From: Bacteroidales bacterium UBA1458
Lineage (GTDB): Bacteria > Bacteroidota > Bacteroidia > Bacteroidales > VadinHA17
Assembly: GCA_002325785.1 (NCBI GenBank)
Contig: DCSU01000163.1
Span: 7,198 to 27,704, forward strand
Reading direction: 5' to 3'
DNA: 20,507 nt
Of the stretch, positions 7,669 through 14,568 are shown one piece after another. Every line of letters begins with the position of its first letter. The first letter of the stretch is position 1. The notes under the pieces were generated by a model, which was not told the DNA's origin, searched no databases, and was given only the letters and a program-made list of their open reading frames with translations. Made by a program: the position numbers and the translations under genes.

Positions 7669-9391
7669 TTCTTAATCTTTTTGCTGTAAAAGCAGCGATC
7701 TCCGATGCGAATCCGACAGCATCTCCACTGCCAACCTCAATGATGCGGAAATCTTTTATTCCATATTTTTCTATCACAGATTCTGTGAGACTTTTTCTGA
7801 CGGCGATGATCAGGATTGGCTTCGTTTCACCGAGAAGCTCACTTATTCTGGTGCTCCATCCACGCCCCCTTAGTTCAAGTGGGCCGACCTCATCCACGAT
7901 TACCACATCCTTTTTGCGGCTAAAATCAGGATCAAGGGCAATATACCCTGCCCTGTAACCGGAATCAATCACGGTGAATCGCTCCACACCCATGGTCTCA
8001 CTTCCGGTATATCTCAGGAAGGGAGTCCTGATACCCGTACTGATGTCTGAGATATCATAGCCGGTAGTTATGCCATCTTCAACTATTCGCAGTGCCAGGA
8101 TGCCTCCCACGCTGACCCCTTTGTCCTTCAGCATGCCTGCCAGCGTTGCGAGCCATGCAGTCTTGCCTTCACCTATTGTTCCAGTTACAACAAACACCCT
8201 TTTTTCACACTTCTGTTCCCCCCTCACTTCATCAAGTCGCCTCTCCACACGTGTTATCATCCGGTTAAGAATTGAGACCGGATTTTTCACTGCTGTCTTC
8301 AGGTCAGGCATGTCCGCAATCATCGACGGCAGGCTCTCTGCCGATAATTCGAGAGCCAGGGGGAGCTGACTGAAGCGGGTTCGGCTGAAGAGGCTTCGTA
8401 TCTTCGGGTTATAGAGCTCGGTGCCAAGGGCTGAAAAGCCAACGATGATTATCACTGCCCGGAAGTTCATCTGTATTCCGATGAGTATCGCTTCCGCGAG
8501 GCGGTTTTTCCCGGGTTGAAATGCCGAAAAAGCCAGCGCTGACAGCATGGTGATGATCACAAAGGTGATCCAGAATCCAGGTCTGGAGAGTTGCCTCATA
8601 GCGCGCTTGTAACGCAGGGCAAGCATGGTGACTACAGGGATCACGGCAATGACCCACCAGTACCATTTCGTAAGGCTGACGACAACAAGCAGGCCGGCAA
8701 TCAGCAACATATCCGCCGCCAGCCATGGGAGTGACCAGCCAAAAGGCTGCTCCTGCCTCTTGGGTGCTGAACTGAACGCGGATGCTTCTGGCAGAGTATC
8801 CTCAGGAGGCAGCTTGGCGAGCCTGCGACCTGTAATAATTCCCGCAACTGCCGTGACTGCTCCAAATAGAGCATATATGGCTAAAAGAAGGACCAGGGGT
8901 GCCCAGAATGCATCAAACTGAAGGTTCAGCTCCTTCGAGGCATAAGCGGTAATGCTCGAATAGATATCGACAAGGTTGCCACCATAAAAGATGATCATAT
9001 TGAATATCTTCTGGAACAGGTTCCATGACATGGCTAGCATCGACCCTGCAATAAATCCTAAAAACGTCTTTCCGAAAATCCTGACGGATGCCTCGAGCAG
9101 CAGTGATTCCATTATAATTGCAATCATCGGTCCGAAGATGATAGCGCTGGGTGACATCGCCTTCATAAATGCACAGATAAGTCCGGCACGCCAGTAGAGA
9201 CCATGCTCGCGCCACTTAAAGCTTACCGAGATAAGGATAACAAGAGCAATGGCAGTAAGGAGGTTACCACTGAAAGGTACACGCAGGTTATGCAGGAAGC
9301 TGCCGAGAACAATCTCGGCAGCAGCCCATATCGTTCCTATAATGGACGCCTTGATCCACTTGTCGCTGATGGTCGTTGTGCCTCTGCTCAA
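7661..9391 (-). CDS. ECF-like membrane protein fused to THEP1-type NTPase
   Basis: This 576-aa protein has two parts. Residues about 1-330 contain two hydrophobic blocks. The first (about 12-185, five or six helices) has the layout of an ECF-transporter S component. The second (about 221-325, four helices) is followed by a cytoplasmic helical stretch (RFSQLPLALELSAESLPSMI) resembling the coupling region of EcfT/CbiQ-type T components; both resemblances are inferred. Residues 397-576 form a clear P-loop NTPase of the NTPase_1/THEP1 family, with Walker A GTIGEGKT (404-411), Walker B VVIVDEVGPLEL (496-507) and an FRIIEV strand near the end. No ABC signature motif is present. The start is TTG at 9391: the next Met is residue 76, and the in-frame stop upstream leaves no other start. 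The transported substrate, if any, is unknown. Confidence 0.8.
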   Translation of the reverse strand: MSRGTTTISDKWIKASIIGTIWAAAEIVLGSFLHNLRVPFSGNLLTAIALVILISVSFKWREHGLYWRAGLICAFMKAMSPSAIIFGPMIAIIMESLLLEASVRIFGKTFLGFIAGSMLAMSWNLFQKIFNMIIFYGGNLVDIYSSITAYASKELNLQFDAFWAPLVLLLAIYALFGAVTAVAGIITGRRLAKLPPEDTLPEASAFSSAPKRQEQPFGWSLPWLAADMLLIAGLLVVVSLTKWYWWVIAVIPVVTMLALRYKRAMRQLSRPGFWITFVIITMLSALAFSAFQPGKNRLAEAILIGIQMNFRAVIIIVGFSALGTELYNPKIRSLFSRTRFSQLPLALELSAESLPSMIADMPDLKTAVKNPVSILNRMITRVERRLDEVRGEQKCEKRVFVVTGTIGEGKTAWLATLAGMLKDKGVSVGGILALRIVEDGITTGYDISDISTGIRTPFLRYTGSETMGVERFTVIDSGYRAGYIALDPDFSRKKDVVIVDEVGPLELRGRGWSTRISELLGETKPILIIAVRKSLTESVIEKYGIKDFRIIEVGSGDAVGFASEIAAFTAKRLRNE

Positions 9392-9412
9392 ACCAAATAT
9401 AAATGATCGGAT

Positions 9413-10333
9413 TTACTTTTCAACTACCCAGTCGTAGTCAACATATTTCCAGGTAAAATCTCTTTCACTGAAGGTCAGCCATAGAAACCCTTCCTCACAT
9501 GTTAGGTAAGGCCCTTTCCACCAGCCTGCAGATACTGCGCCACCGGTGATATAGTGAACCCCTTCGTAATATATGTCCTCCAGAACATGCAGATGTCCCT
9601 GGAGCACCACTTTCAGGTTATGTTCCCTGAAAAGATCCAGGACAGAACTCGAGTTATAGACTACAAGAGAGGAATCATTCGGCACTGTTGACCCTCCGTA
9701 CCTCTGCGTCATAACCGAAACAAAAGGAATATGGGTGCTGATGACAATGGGTGTCTCCGGGTCGGTATTTTCAAGTTCGTTAGCTATCCAGTCAATCTGC
9801 ACGGAGTCAACCAGCCCGACGTATTTGTTCTTATGTGTATCTTCAACGGAGTTCAGGACCATAAACTTCCATCCTTTATGCATAAAGGAGTAATATAAGG
9901 GGCCCATCCTATTCTCAAACATTTTCTCCCCGTATTCCGGGTGTGAAGGGTCAGCTCCGCTACGGCTGTAAATACCATATATCTCATGATTCCCCATTGT
10001 GTTGTAGACAGGTACTTCAGCCTTCTTTACTGTCTCCTGGTACAATTTATATAACGAGTCGGCCCGGCCATATGACTGCCCGAGAGCATCCATTATCAAA
10101 TCGCCTCCCGTTATTATGAAGTCAGGCTTCATGCTGTTGACGGTGTCAAGTGCCTTAATGAATCCGGCAACTGCATTCCGCTCGGGCTGTAGGTGAATAT
10201 CAGTCAGAAATGCAACGCTGAAGCTCTCGTTGTCAACCTTTGTTTGGTTACATCCCGTCCCGGAAAGAAGGAACATAGACACGATCAGTGCAGCAGTAAC
10301 GCCACTGTAATAAGTTTTTTTCATTTTCGCCAT
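9413..10333 (-). CDS. Metallophosphoesterase lipoprotein
   Basis: A calcineurin-like metallophosphoesterase of 306 aa. The N-terminus is a type II signal peptide with lipobox SGTGC (Cys28), so the enzyme should be lipid-anchored outside the inner membrane. The dinuclear-metal motifs appear in order: DIH (45-47), GGD (76-78), GNHE (114-117), STHIP (His201) and GHLH (246-249). ATG at 10333 and a second ATG at 10324 (MKKTYYSG) both give a usable signal peptide. The gene lies 18 nt after the TIM-barrel gene and 21 nt before the NTPase fusion. Substrate cannot be told from sequence; the family includes phosphodiesterases, nucleotidases and protein or sugar phosphatases. Confidence 0.92.
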   Translation of the reverse strand: MAKMKKTYYSGVTAALIVSMFLLSGTGCNQTKVDNESFSVAFLTDIHLQPERNAVAGFIKALDTVNSMKPDFIITGGDLIMDALGQSYGRADSLYKLYQETVKKAEVPVYNTMGNHEIYGIYSRSGADPSHPEYGEKMFENRMGPLYYSFMHKGWKFMVLNSVEDTHKNKYVGLVDSVQIDWIANELENTDPETPIVISTHIPFVSVMTQRYGGSTVPNDSSLVVYNSSSVLDLFREHNLKVVLQGHLHVLEDIYYEGVHYITGGAVSAGWWKGPYLTCEEGFLWLTFSERDFTWKYVDYDWVVEK

Positions 10334-10351
10334 TTCTAATTATAAAAATCT

Positions 10352-11290
10352 TCAGAACGGATCGCACTCTCTGTATGCCTCAATGACCTTCTTGACGCCT
10401 TCAGGACCTTTAATGCTGCGTCCGTGCTCCATGCAAATCACACCTTGATAGTCTCTAGAATGAAGATAGCTGAAGATGTTCCTGTAATTAATCTCTCCGG
10501 TAGTCGGCTCATTGCGTCCGGGGTTATCTCCCACGTGGAAGGCTGCTATCTGATCCCAGCATGCTTCAATGTTCGGTATCAGGTTACCTTCAGTGATCTG
10601 CTGGTGATAAATGTCATCCACTATCTTCACGGCCGGACTGTCAACTGCCTTGCACACCTGGTAAGCCTGCGGCATCTGAGTCAGCCATAGTCCGGGGTGA
10701 TCACGCAGTGTGTTAAGGGGTTCAAGGACCAGGATGATACCTTCCGGCTCGGTAAGATCTGCACAGTATCTCAGGTTGTCGATGACATTTGCCCTCTGGA
10801 GGTCAGGATGTAGTTTTTCATCATATCTCCCGGGAACAACCAGTGCCATCTTAAACCCTGTACGTTTGGCTATGTCAATGCCCTCCTCCATCTTGACTGT
10901 AAGGAAGTCGCGTACCTCTCTGTGCGGCAGCACAAAGGAGCTATTTGAAAAGTCAGCATGCAATACCCATGGTCCCATCATCAGTCCCAGACGCTGGATG
11001 GCAGAAGCAATCCGCTCCTGCTCTGCGGCCGGGCGTCCGGGGAGACCGTTGTCAAAGACAGCCCTGAACCCTTTGTCATAAATGAACTGCAAGTTATCCA
11101 GAGGGTCATCGCTCCCGCAGAGTTCCCGGAACATGCCTATTGACGGTGCATATGCCAGCCTGAAGGGTTTGTCGGCATCAGGCAGAAGTGCCGTGCGGCT
11201 TCGGCCTCTGAGAAGTGCAGGAGCAGTAAAGAGAGCCGCGCCTGCGGCAGCGGCACCCCTGAGGAAACTGCGACGTGAATTTGTATTCAT
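10352..11290 (-). CDS. Tat-exported hydroxypyruvate isomerase-like TIM barrel protein
   Basis: A 312-aa AP-endonuclease-2-type TIM barrel of the sugar isomerase/epimerase group, closest in style to hydroxypyruvate isomerase. The metal-binding set is visible as Glu190 (LVLEPLN), Asp226 (DDIYHQQI), His252 (FHVGDNPGR) and Glu288 (ICMEHG). The N-terminus has a twin-arginine signal (NSRRSFLRGAAAAGAALFTA), so the folded enzyme is probably exported. It follows the Gfo/Idh/MocA gene by 15 nt. This pairing of an exported oxidoreductase with an exported isomerase is common in Bacteroidetes and is associated with oxidised-sugar chemistry. The true substrate is unknown, and cytosolic hydroxypyruvate isomerisation is unlikely given the signal peptide. 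Confidence 0.9.
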   Translation of the reverse strand: MNTNSRRSFLRGAAAAGAALFTAPALLRGRSRTALLPDADKPFRLAYAPSIGMFRELCGSDDPLDNLQFIYDKGFRAVFDNGLPGRPAAEQERIASAIQRLGLMMGPWVLHADFSNSSFVLPHREVRDFLTVKMEEGIDIAKRTGFKMALVVPGRYDEKLHPDLQRANVIDNLRYCADLTEPEGIILVLEPLNTLRDHPGLWLTQMPQAYQVCKAVDSPAVKIVDDIYHQQITEGNLIPNIEACWDQIAAFHVGDNPGRNEPTTGEINYRNIFSYLHSRDYQGVICMEHGRSIKGPEGVKKVIEAYRECDPF

Positions 11291-11305
11291 GGTAGTTTTT
11301 TTAAG

Positions 11306-12634
11306 TTATTCTCCGGGAACAGGTACACTCTTGGGTACATCAACCGGACCCATATCGAATACCTTCGGTCCGAGCTTCAGCTCAGAGTTCATCATCTCAT
11401 CCCAGGTCACCTTCTTTCCGGTATATGCCGATACGCGTCCCATGATACCTGCCATGGTTGATATTGCTACAAATTCAGCTTCATTGAGCGGCTTCGCTGT
11501 GCGAATAGCTGTTACAAAGTCAATATGTTCCTGGTCATAGGGACTCCTGATAAGCTGGTCGGTCATCTTGCCCTGCTCGTCGAGCTTGTAGCCATCATAT
11601 TTCCAGAGTTCAGTTCCGGCATGATCCCACAACGTGTTCTGGCAGTTGGAGTTGCCTTTTGTACCCTGGATCCACTCTGAGACATTCCCCTCTGTTCCGT
11701 TTATCTGGCGGCACATTGAGTGCACATGCATGCCCTCATCAAAGATGAAGTCAGTGCTGAAAAGGTCATACTGGTCTCCTGTTACACGACGATGGCGGGC
11801 GCCAAATGATACCGCAGATACAGGTTTTTTACCTGTAAACCAGCTTATTACGTCAATGTTGTGCACATGCTGCTCTACGATGTGATCGCCTGACAGCCAG
11901 CTCCAGTTAACCCAGTCACGGATCATATATTCCATCTCACTCCATGAAGGATTGGGATCCCGGTACCAGAGCTGTCCCTGGTTCCAGTAGCAGTTGGCAG
12001 CAACAATGTCACCAATCATTCCCTCCTGTACTTTGCCCCATGTGGCAACGTAATCATGCTGATGATGGCGTTGGGTACCGGTCACAACACACAGTTCCAT
12101 CCCTTTGGCCTTCTCGCCGGCTGCAAGAATCTGCCTGACGCCTGCCGGATCAACTGCAACCGGCTTCTCCAGGAAGACATGCTTGCCGGCTGTCACAGCA
12201 GCTTCGAAATGTCCCGGACGGAAATAAGGCGGAGTGGCAAGCAGGATCACATCAACACCGGAGTCAATGACCTTCTGGTAAGCATCAAATCCCACAAAAC
12301 AATTCTCATCGGCTATCTCCACCCCGTCTTGGGCTAGCCGTTCCCGGCATGAAGTAACCCTGTCTGCAAATACGTCACCCAGGGCAGAGATAGTGAGGTT
12401 GGGTCCGGCATGGAGGTAGTTAAGGGCCGCGCCCGTACCTCTGCCTCCGCAGCCTATCAGACCGGCCTTCAGCAGCGGTCCGTCAGGAGCCGCGTCAAGC
12501 ATGACCGGAAGGATGACATCCTTACGGCCTCTTGGTGAACACGAGGTTATCAATGCCGGCACAACGATGCCTGCTGCACCTGCAGCCGCTGCAGTGCCCA
12601 GAAAGTTTCTTCTGGAGATTGATGATTTTTTCAT
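11306..12634 (-). CDS. Tat-exported Gfo/Idh/MocA family oxidoreductase
   Basis: A 442-aa NAD(P)-dependent oxidoreductase. The Rossmann motif GLIGCGGRG is at 58-66, the EKP motif at 156-158, and the catalytic-site segment GDHIVEQHVHNIDV spans about 249-262. The N-terminus carries a twin-arginine motif (SRRNFLGTAAAAGA) followed by LITSC, which fits a lipobox with Cys32, so it may be a Tat-dependent lipoprotein. Family members act on sugars or inositols, and exported forms are thought to keep a tightly bound cofactor. It is the first gene of the five-gene minus-strand run, with a promoter-like box 20 nt before its ATG. The specific substrate is not readable from sequence. Confidence 0.92.
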   Translation of the reverse strand: MKKSSISRRNFLGTAAAAGAAGIVVPALITSCSPRGRKDVILPVMLDAAPDGPLLKAGLIGCGGRGTGAALNYLHAGPNLTISALGDVFADRVTSCRERLAQDGVEIADENCFVGFDAYQKVIDSGVDVILLATPPYFRPGHFEAAVTAGKHVFLEKPVAVDPAGVRQILAAGEKAKGMELCVVTGTQRHHQHDYVATWGKVQEGMIGDIVAANCYWNQGQLWYRDPNPSWSEMEYMIRDWVNWSWLSGDHIVEQHVHNIDVISWFTGKKPVSAVSFGARHRRVTGDQYDLFSTDFIFDEGMHVHSMCRQINGTEGNVSEWIQGTKGNSNCQNTLWDHAGTELWKYDGYKLDEQGKMTDQLIRSPYDQEHIDFVTAIRTAKPLNEAEFVAISTMAGIMGRVSAYTGKKVTWDEMMNSELKLGPKVFDMGPVDVPKSVPVPGE

Positions 12635-12654
12635 GATGGTTTTTATATGTTTAT

Positions 12655-12662
12655 CAAAGTTA
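12655..12662 (-). promoter_or_regulatory. Candidate -7 box of the five-gene minus-strand operon
   Basis: On the minus strand TAACTTTG matches TAnnTTTG exactly, 20 nt upstream of the Gfo/Idh/MocA start codon. No good TTG -33 element is seen at the right distance; that region is taken up by the AAAGTC repeat array, which begins 13 nt further upstream. Confidence 0.5.
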
Positions 12663-12674
12663 TAAATTATGTCG

Positions 12675-12746
12675 AAAGTCCGTAAAGTCCAAAGTCCATA
12701 AAGTCCATAAAGTCTGTAAAGTCAAAAGTCCATAAATTCAAAAGTC
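12675..12746. repeat. AAAGTC-based tandem repeat with 7- and 9-nt periods
   Basis: The core AAAGTC (one copy AAATTC) recurs at 12675, 12684, 12691, 12700, 12709, 12718, 12725, 12734 and 12741. Successive offsets are 9, 7, 9, 9, 9, 7, 9 and 7 nt. The 9-nt units look like AAAGTCCAT or a variant, and the 7-nt units like AAAGTCC or AAAGTCA. The period excludes a CRISPR array, and no ORF of note crosses it. Confidence 0.75.
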
Positions 12747-12777
12747 AAAAGGTCTGTCGCTGCGCTCCGTCTGAAGG

Positions 12778-12801
12778 TCCCGACGCACTTCGTGGTCGGG
12801 A
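12778..12801. repeat. Inverted repeat (hairpin) in the repeat-rich spacer
   Basis: TCCCGAC (12778-12784) pairs with GTCGGGA (12795-12801). Inside it CAC (12786-12788) can pair with GTG (12792-12794) around TTC, leaving one bulged G. There is no T-run on either side, so a rho-independent terminator is not supported. A direct repeat GAGCCTC lies just downstream, at 12804-12810 and 12822-12828. Confidence 0.55.
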
Positions 12802-12830
12802 TTGAGCCTCCTCCTGCGTCGGAGCCTCAA

Positions 12831-12922
12831 ACTGCCGATTGCCGACTGAACTGCTGCGCCTTCCCTGCAGTCTGGCTGCTTCTCCGCCAGCTGGCGGATC
12901 GCCCCTCTACTGCCTATTGCCT
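12831..12922. repeat. Two patches of ATTGCC-type heptamers around a 16-nt palindrome
   Basis: ACTGCCG, ATTGCCG and ACTGAAC sit in register at 12831-12851, and ACTGCCT and ATTGCCT at 12909-12922. Between the patches lies TCCGCCAGCTGGCGGA (12883-12898), a perfect 16-nt palindrome. Together with 12675-12801 this accounts for most of the 295-nt gap between the Gfo/Idh/MocA start and the cytochrome fusion stop; no gene is supported in it. Confidence 0.65.
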
Positions 12923-12929
12923 GGCAAGA

Positions 12930-14372
12930 CTATTTATCCCACGCTTTAGCAACACGGAACCCCACATAAAAACAATCCGAATACCACCAGATGCTCTTCG
13001 GCATCTGCGGGTCGGTCTTAAGCCACTCAGCAGTGCGGGTATGATCACGCGCTGCGCTCCTGACGCCTGCCGCACCGTCACGGTAGGATCCTCCCCTGAT
13101 GACATGCTCATCAGTACCTTCATAATTGTCAGAACAGAATTCTGCAACATTACCGCTCATGTTAAGTAGACCCCACGGATTTGCCTTCACTGCTGAAGGC
13201 TCCTGTGTCTTTGACTGACTGTTGCCACGGTAGATAACAAAGGTATTGATGACAGAAGTGTCGGGCCTCCTTCCGAACAGACCCTTCTTCTCATATTCAT
13301 CCGGATCTCCTGCAAAGAAATAGGGTGTCTGACTCCCTGCCCTGCATGCATACTCCCATTCGGCTTCCGTTGGCAGGCGGTAACTCTTTCCTGTCACCTC
13401 TGATAGCCACCGGCAGTATGTTTCAGCAGCATGGTAACTCATGGATATTGCAGGCCTTCTGCCCATGCCCCAGTTCTGATCAGGCTTCCCGTAAGGAGGT
13501 GTGGCCCCGCTGATGGCATCCACACCGTCTATACTGAGCCTTGCTCCCTCGGTGTCTGTCGATCTGCCTTCAGATGCCGTCTGCCTGTAGAACTCCATGT
13601 ACTCGTCCCATGTCACCTCTACCTCCGCTATGAAGAAGGAGTCTACTCTCACCTCTGCGGCCTCCTCGTCAGCATCACGAAACGGCTCATCCTCAGGGCT
13701 TCCCATGGTGAAGATGCCCCCTGGTACTGCAATCATCCTGAACGAGACCCCGGAACCGGGTACCTGCTCTGTGAAATTCCCGAATGAGGTGACAACGGCT
13801 GGGCTATTGAAAAGGGTATCCGGTGCGCTGACAGTGCTGCCGAATCCCTTATTGCTGCCATGCAGATAACCCTTGATGTAATGGCCTGCATTCAGGTGGC
13901 AGCTGATGCACTGGAGATCCTCTCCCTTTTCTGTCATTTGCTTATAATAGAGATGAGCATCAGATCCTTCACGGGTAAGGGCGGCAGGAAAAAGATTCTC
14001 GTGACATTTCAGGCATGTGGAGTTGTATACGTGTTTTGAGGCTCTCTCAAGTGTTGATGCCGCATCCCAGTCGAATTCGGTCGAGTCTTTGGTCCAGTGA
14101 CTCCACAGATCTCGCATTCCCGTCTTCGCCTTTTCAATGAGATAGCCCTCCCCTTTCGGTGGCAGATGACATTCAGCGCATGAGACCCGGTATCCGGACT
14201 CAGTGGCATAATGCACTCCCTGTTTCCAGCTGGAGGTAGCCTGCGGATGTACATGACATGAGGCACAGAAATCGTTTGTAGAGGTAGCCTGAACCGCTTT
14301 CCCCAATCCTGTAAACAGAAGCACTCCGGCCAAAATGCCGGCTACAAACCACAACCAGATCTTCTTCCTCAC
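12930..14372 (-). CDS. Tetrahaem NapC/NrfH-like cytochrome fused to SUMF1/FGE-like domain
   Basis: The 480-aa protein starts with one membrane anchor (about 5-25), then four haem-binding motifs: CASCH (36-40), CAECH (65-69), CLKCH (120-124) and CISCH (155-159). Anchor plus four CxxCH in under 190 residues is the plan of NapC/NirT/NrfH quinol dehydrogenases. Residues about 208-476 form a SUMF1 (formylglycine-generating-enzyme fold) domain, seen in VPGGIFTMGSP, VEVTWDEYMEFY, YRLPTEAEWEYACRAG, NPWGLLNMSGNVAEF, VIRGGSYRDG and YVGFRVA. The two copper-binding catalytic cysteines of true FGE are absent after RGGSY, so formylglycine formation is unlikely. The start is GTG at 14372, directly before RKKIWLWF. 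The domain should face the periplasm. No nitrite or nitrate reductase gene is nearby. Confidence 0.9.
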   Translation of the reverse strand: MRKKIWLWFVAGILAGVLLFTGLGKAVQATSTNDFCASCHVHPQATSSWKQGVHYATESGYRVSCAECHLPPKGEGYLIEKAKTGMRDLWSHWTKDSTEFDWDAASTLERASKHVYNSTCLKCHENLFPAALTREGSDAHLYYKQMTEKGEDLQCISCHLNAGHYIKGYLHGSNKGFGSTVSAPDTLFNSPAVVTSFGNFTEQVPGSGVSFRMIAVPGGIFTMGSPEDEPFRDADEEAAEVRVDSFFIAEVEVTWDEYMEFYRQTASEGRSTDTEGARLSIDGVDAISGATPPYGKPDQNWGMGRRPAISMSYHAAETYCRWLSEVTGKSYRLPTEAEWEYACRAGSQTPYFFAGDPDEYEKKGLFGRRPDTSVINTFVIYRGNSQSKTQEPSAVKANPWGLLNMSGNVAEFCSDNYEGTDEHVIRGGSYRDGAAGVRSAARDHTRTAEWLKTDPQMPKSIWWYSDCFYVGFRVAKAWDK

Positions 14373-14546
14373 AAGCCTCGGATTAGAGTGGTCAAGATAA
14401 TAAAAAACAATATCCGATCAACCTGCAGGGAAGCATACTCTGCAACAGGCGCAAGCTCCTGCTTATTTGAGTTGCAGAAAATACCGCTCCCCGTGAGCAT
14501 CCCTTCCAACATGCGTGGGCTACTGTTTCCTTTCGGAGTTAATTAT

Positions 14547-14554
14547 TACTTTTG
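14547..14554 (+). promoter_or_regulatory. Candidate -7 box of the nucleoside hydrolase-FmdE gene
   Basis: TACTTTTG matches TAnnTTTG exactly and lies 14 nt before the ATG at 14569. A transcript from here would have a leader of only about 5-10 nt. This argues against the alternative GTG start at 14515, which lies upstream of the box. The -33 element is poor (GTTTCC near 14525). Confidence 0.5.
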
Positions 14555-14568
14555 GGGAAACGCAACAA

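Noticed and set aside
7740..9437. Several plus-strand frames of 60-100 aa opposite the NTPase fusion gene
   Set aside because: They are antisense shadows of a long, motif-containing gene and have no recognisable domain.
12668..12760. CRISPR array
   Set aside because: The repeat period is 7-9 nt with no unique spacers and no cas genes nearby.
12930..13800. Active formylglycine-generating enzyme for sulfatase maturation
   Set aside because: The catalytic cysteine pair after RGGSY is missing and no sulfatase gene lies in the window.
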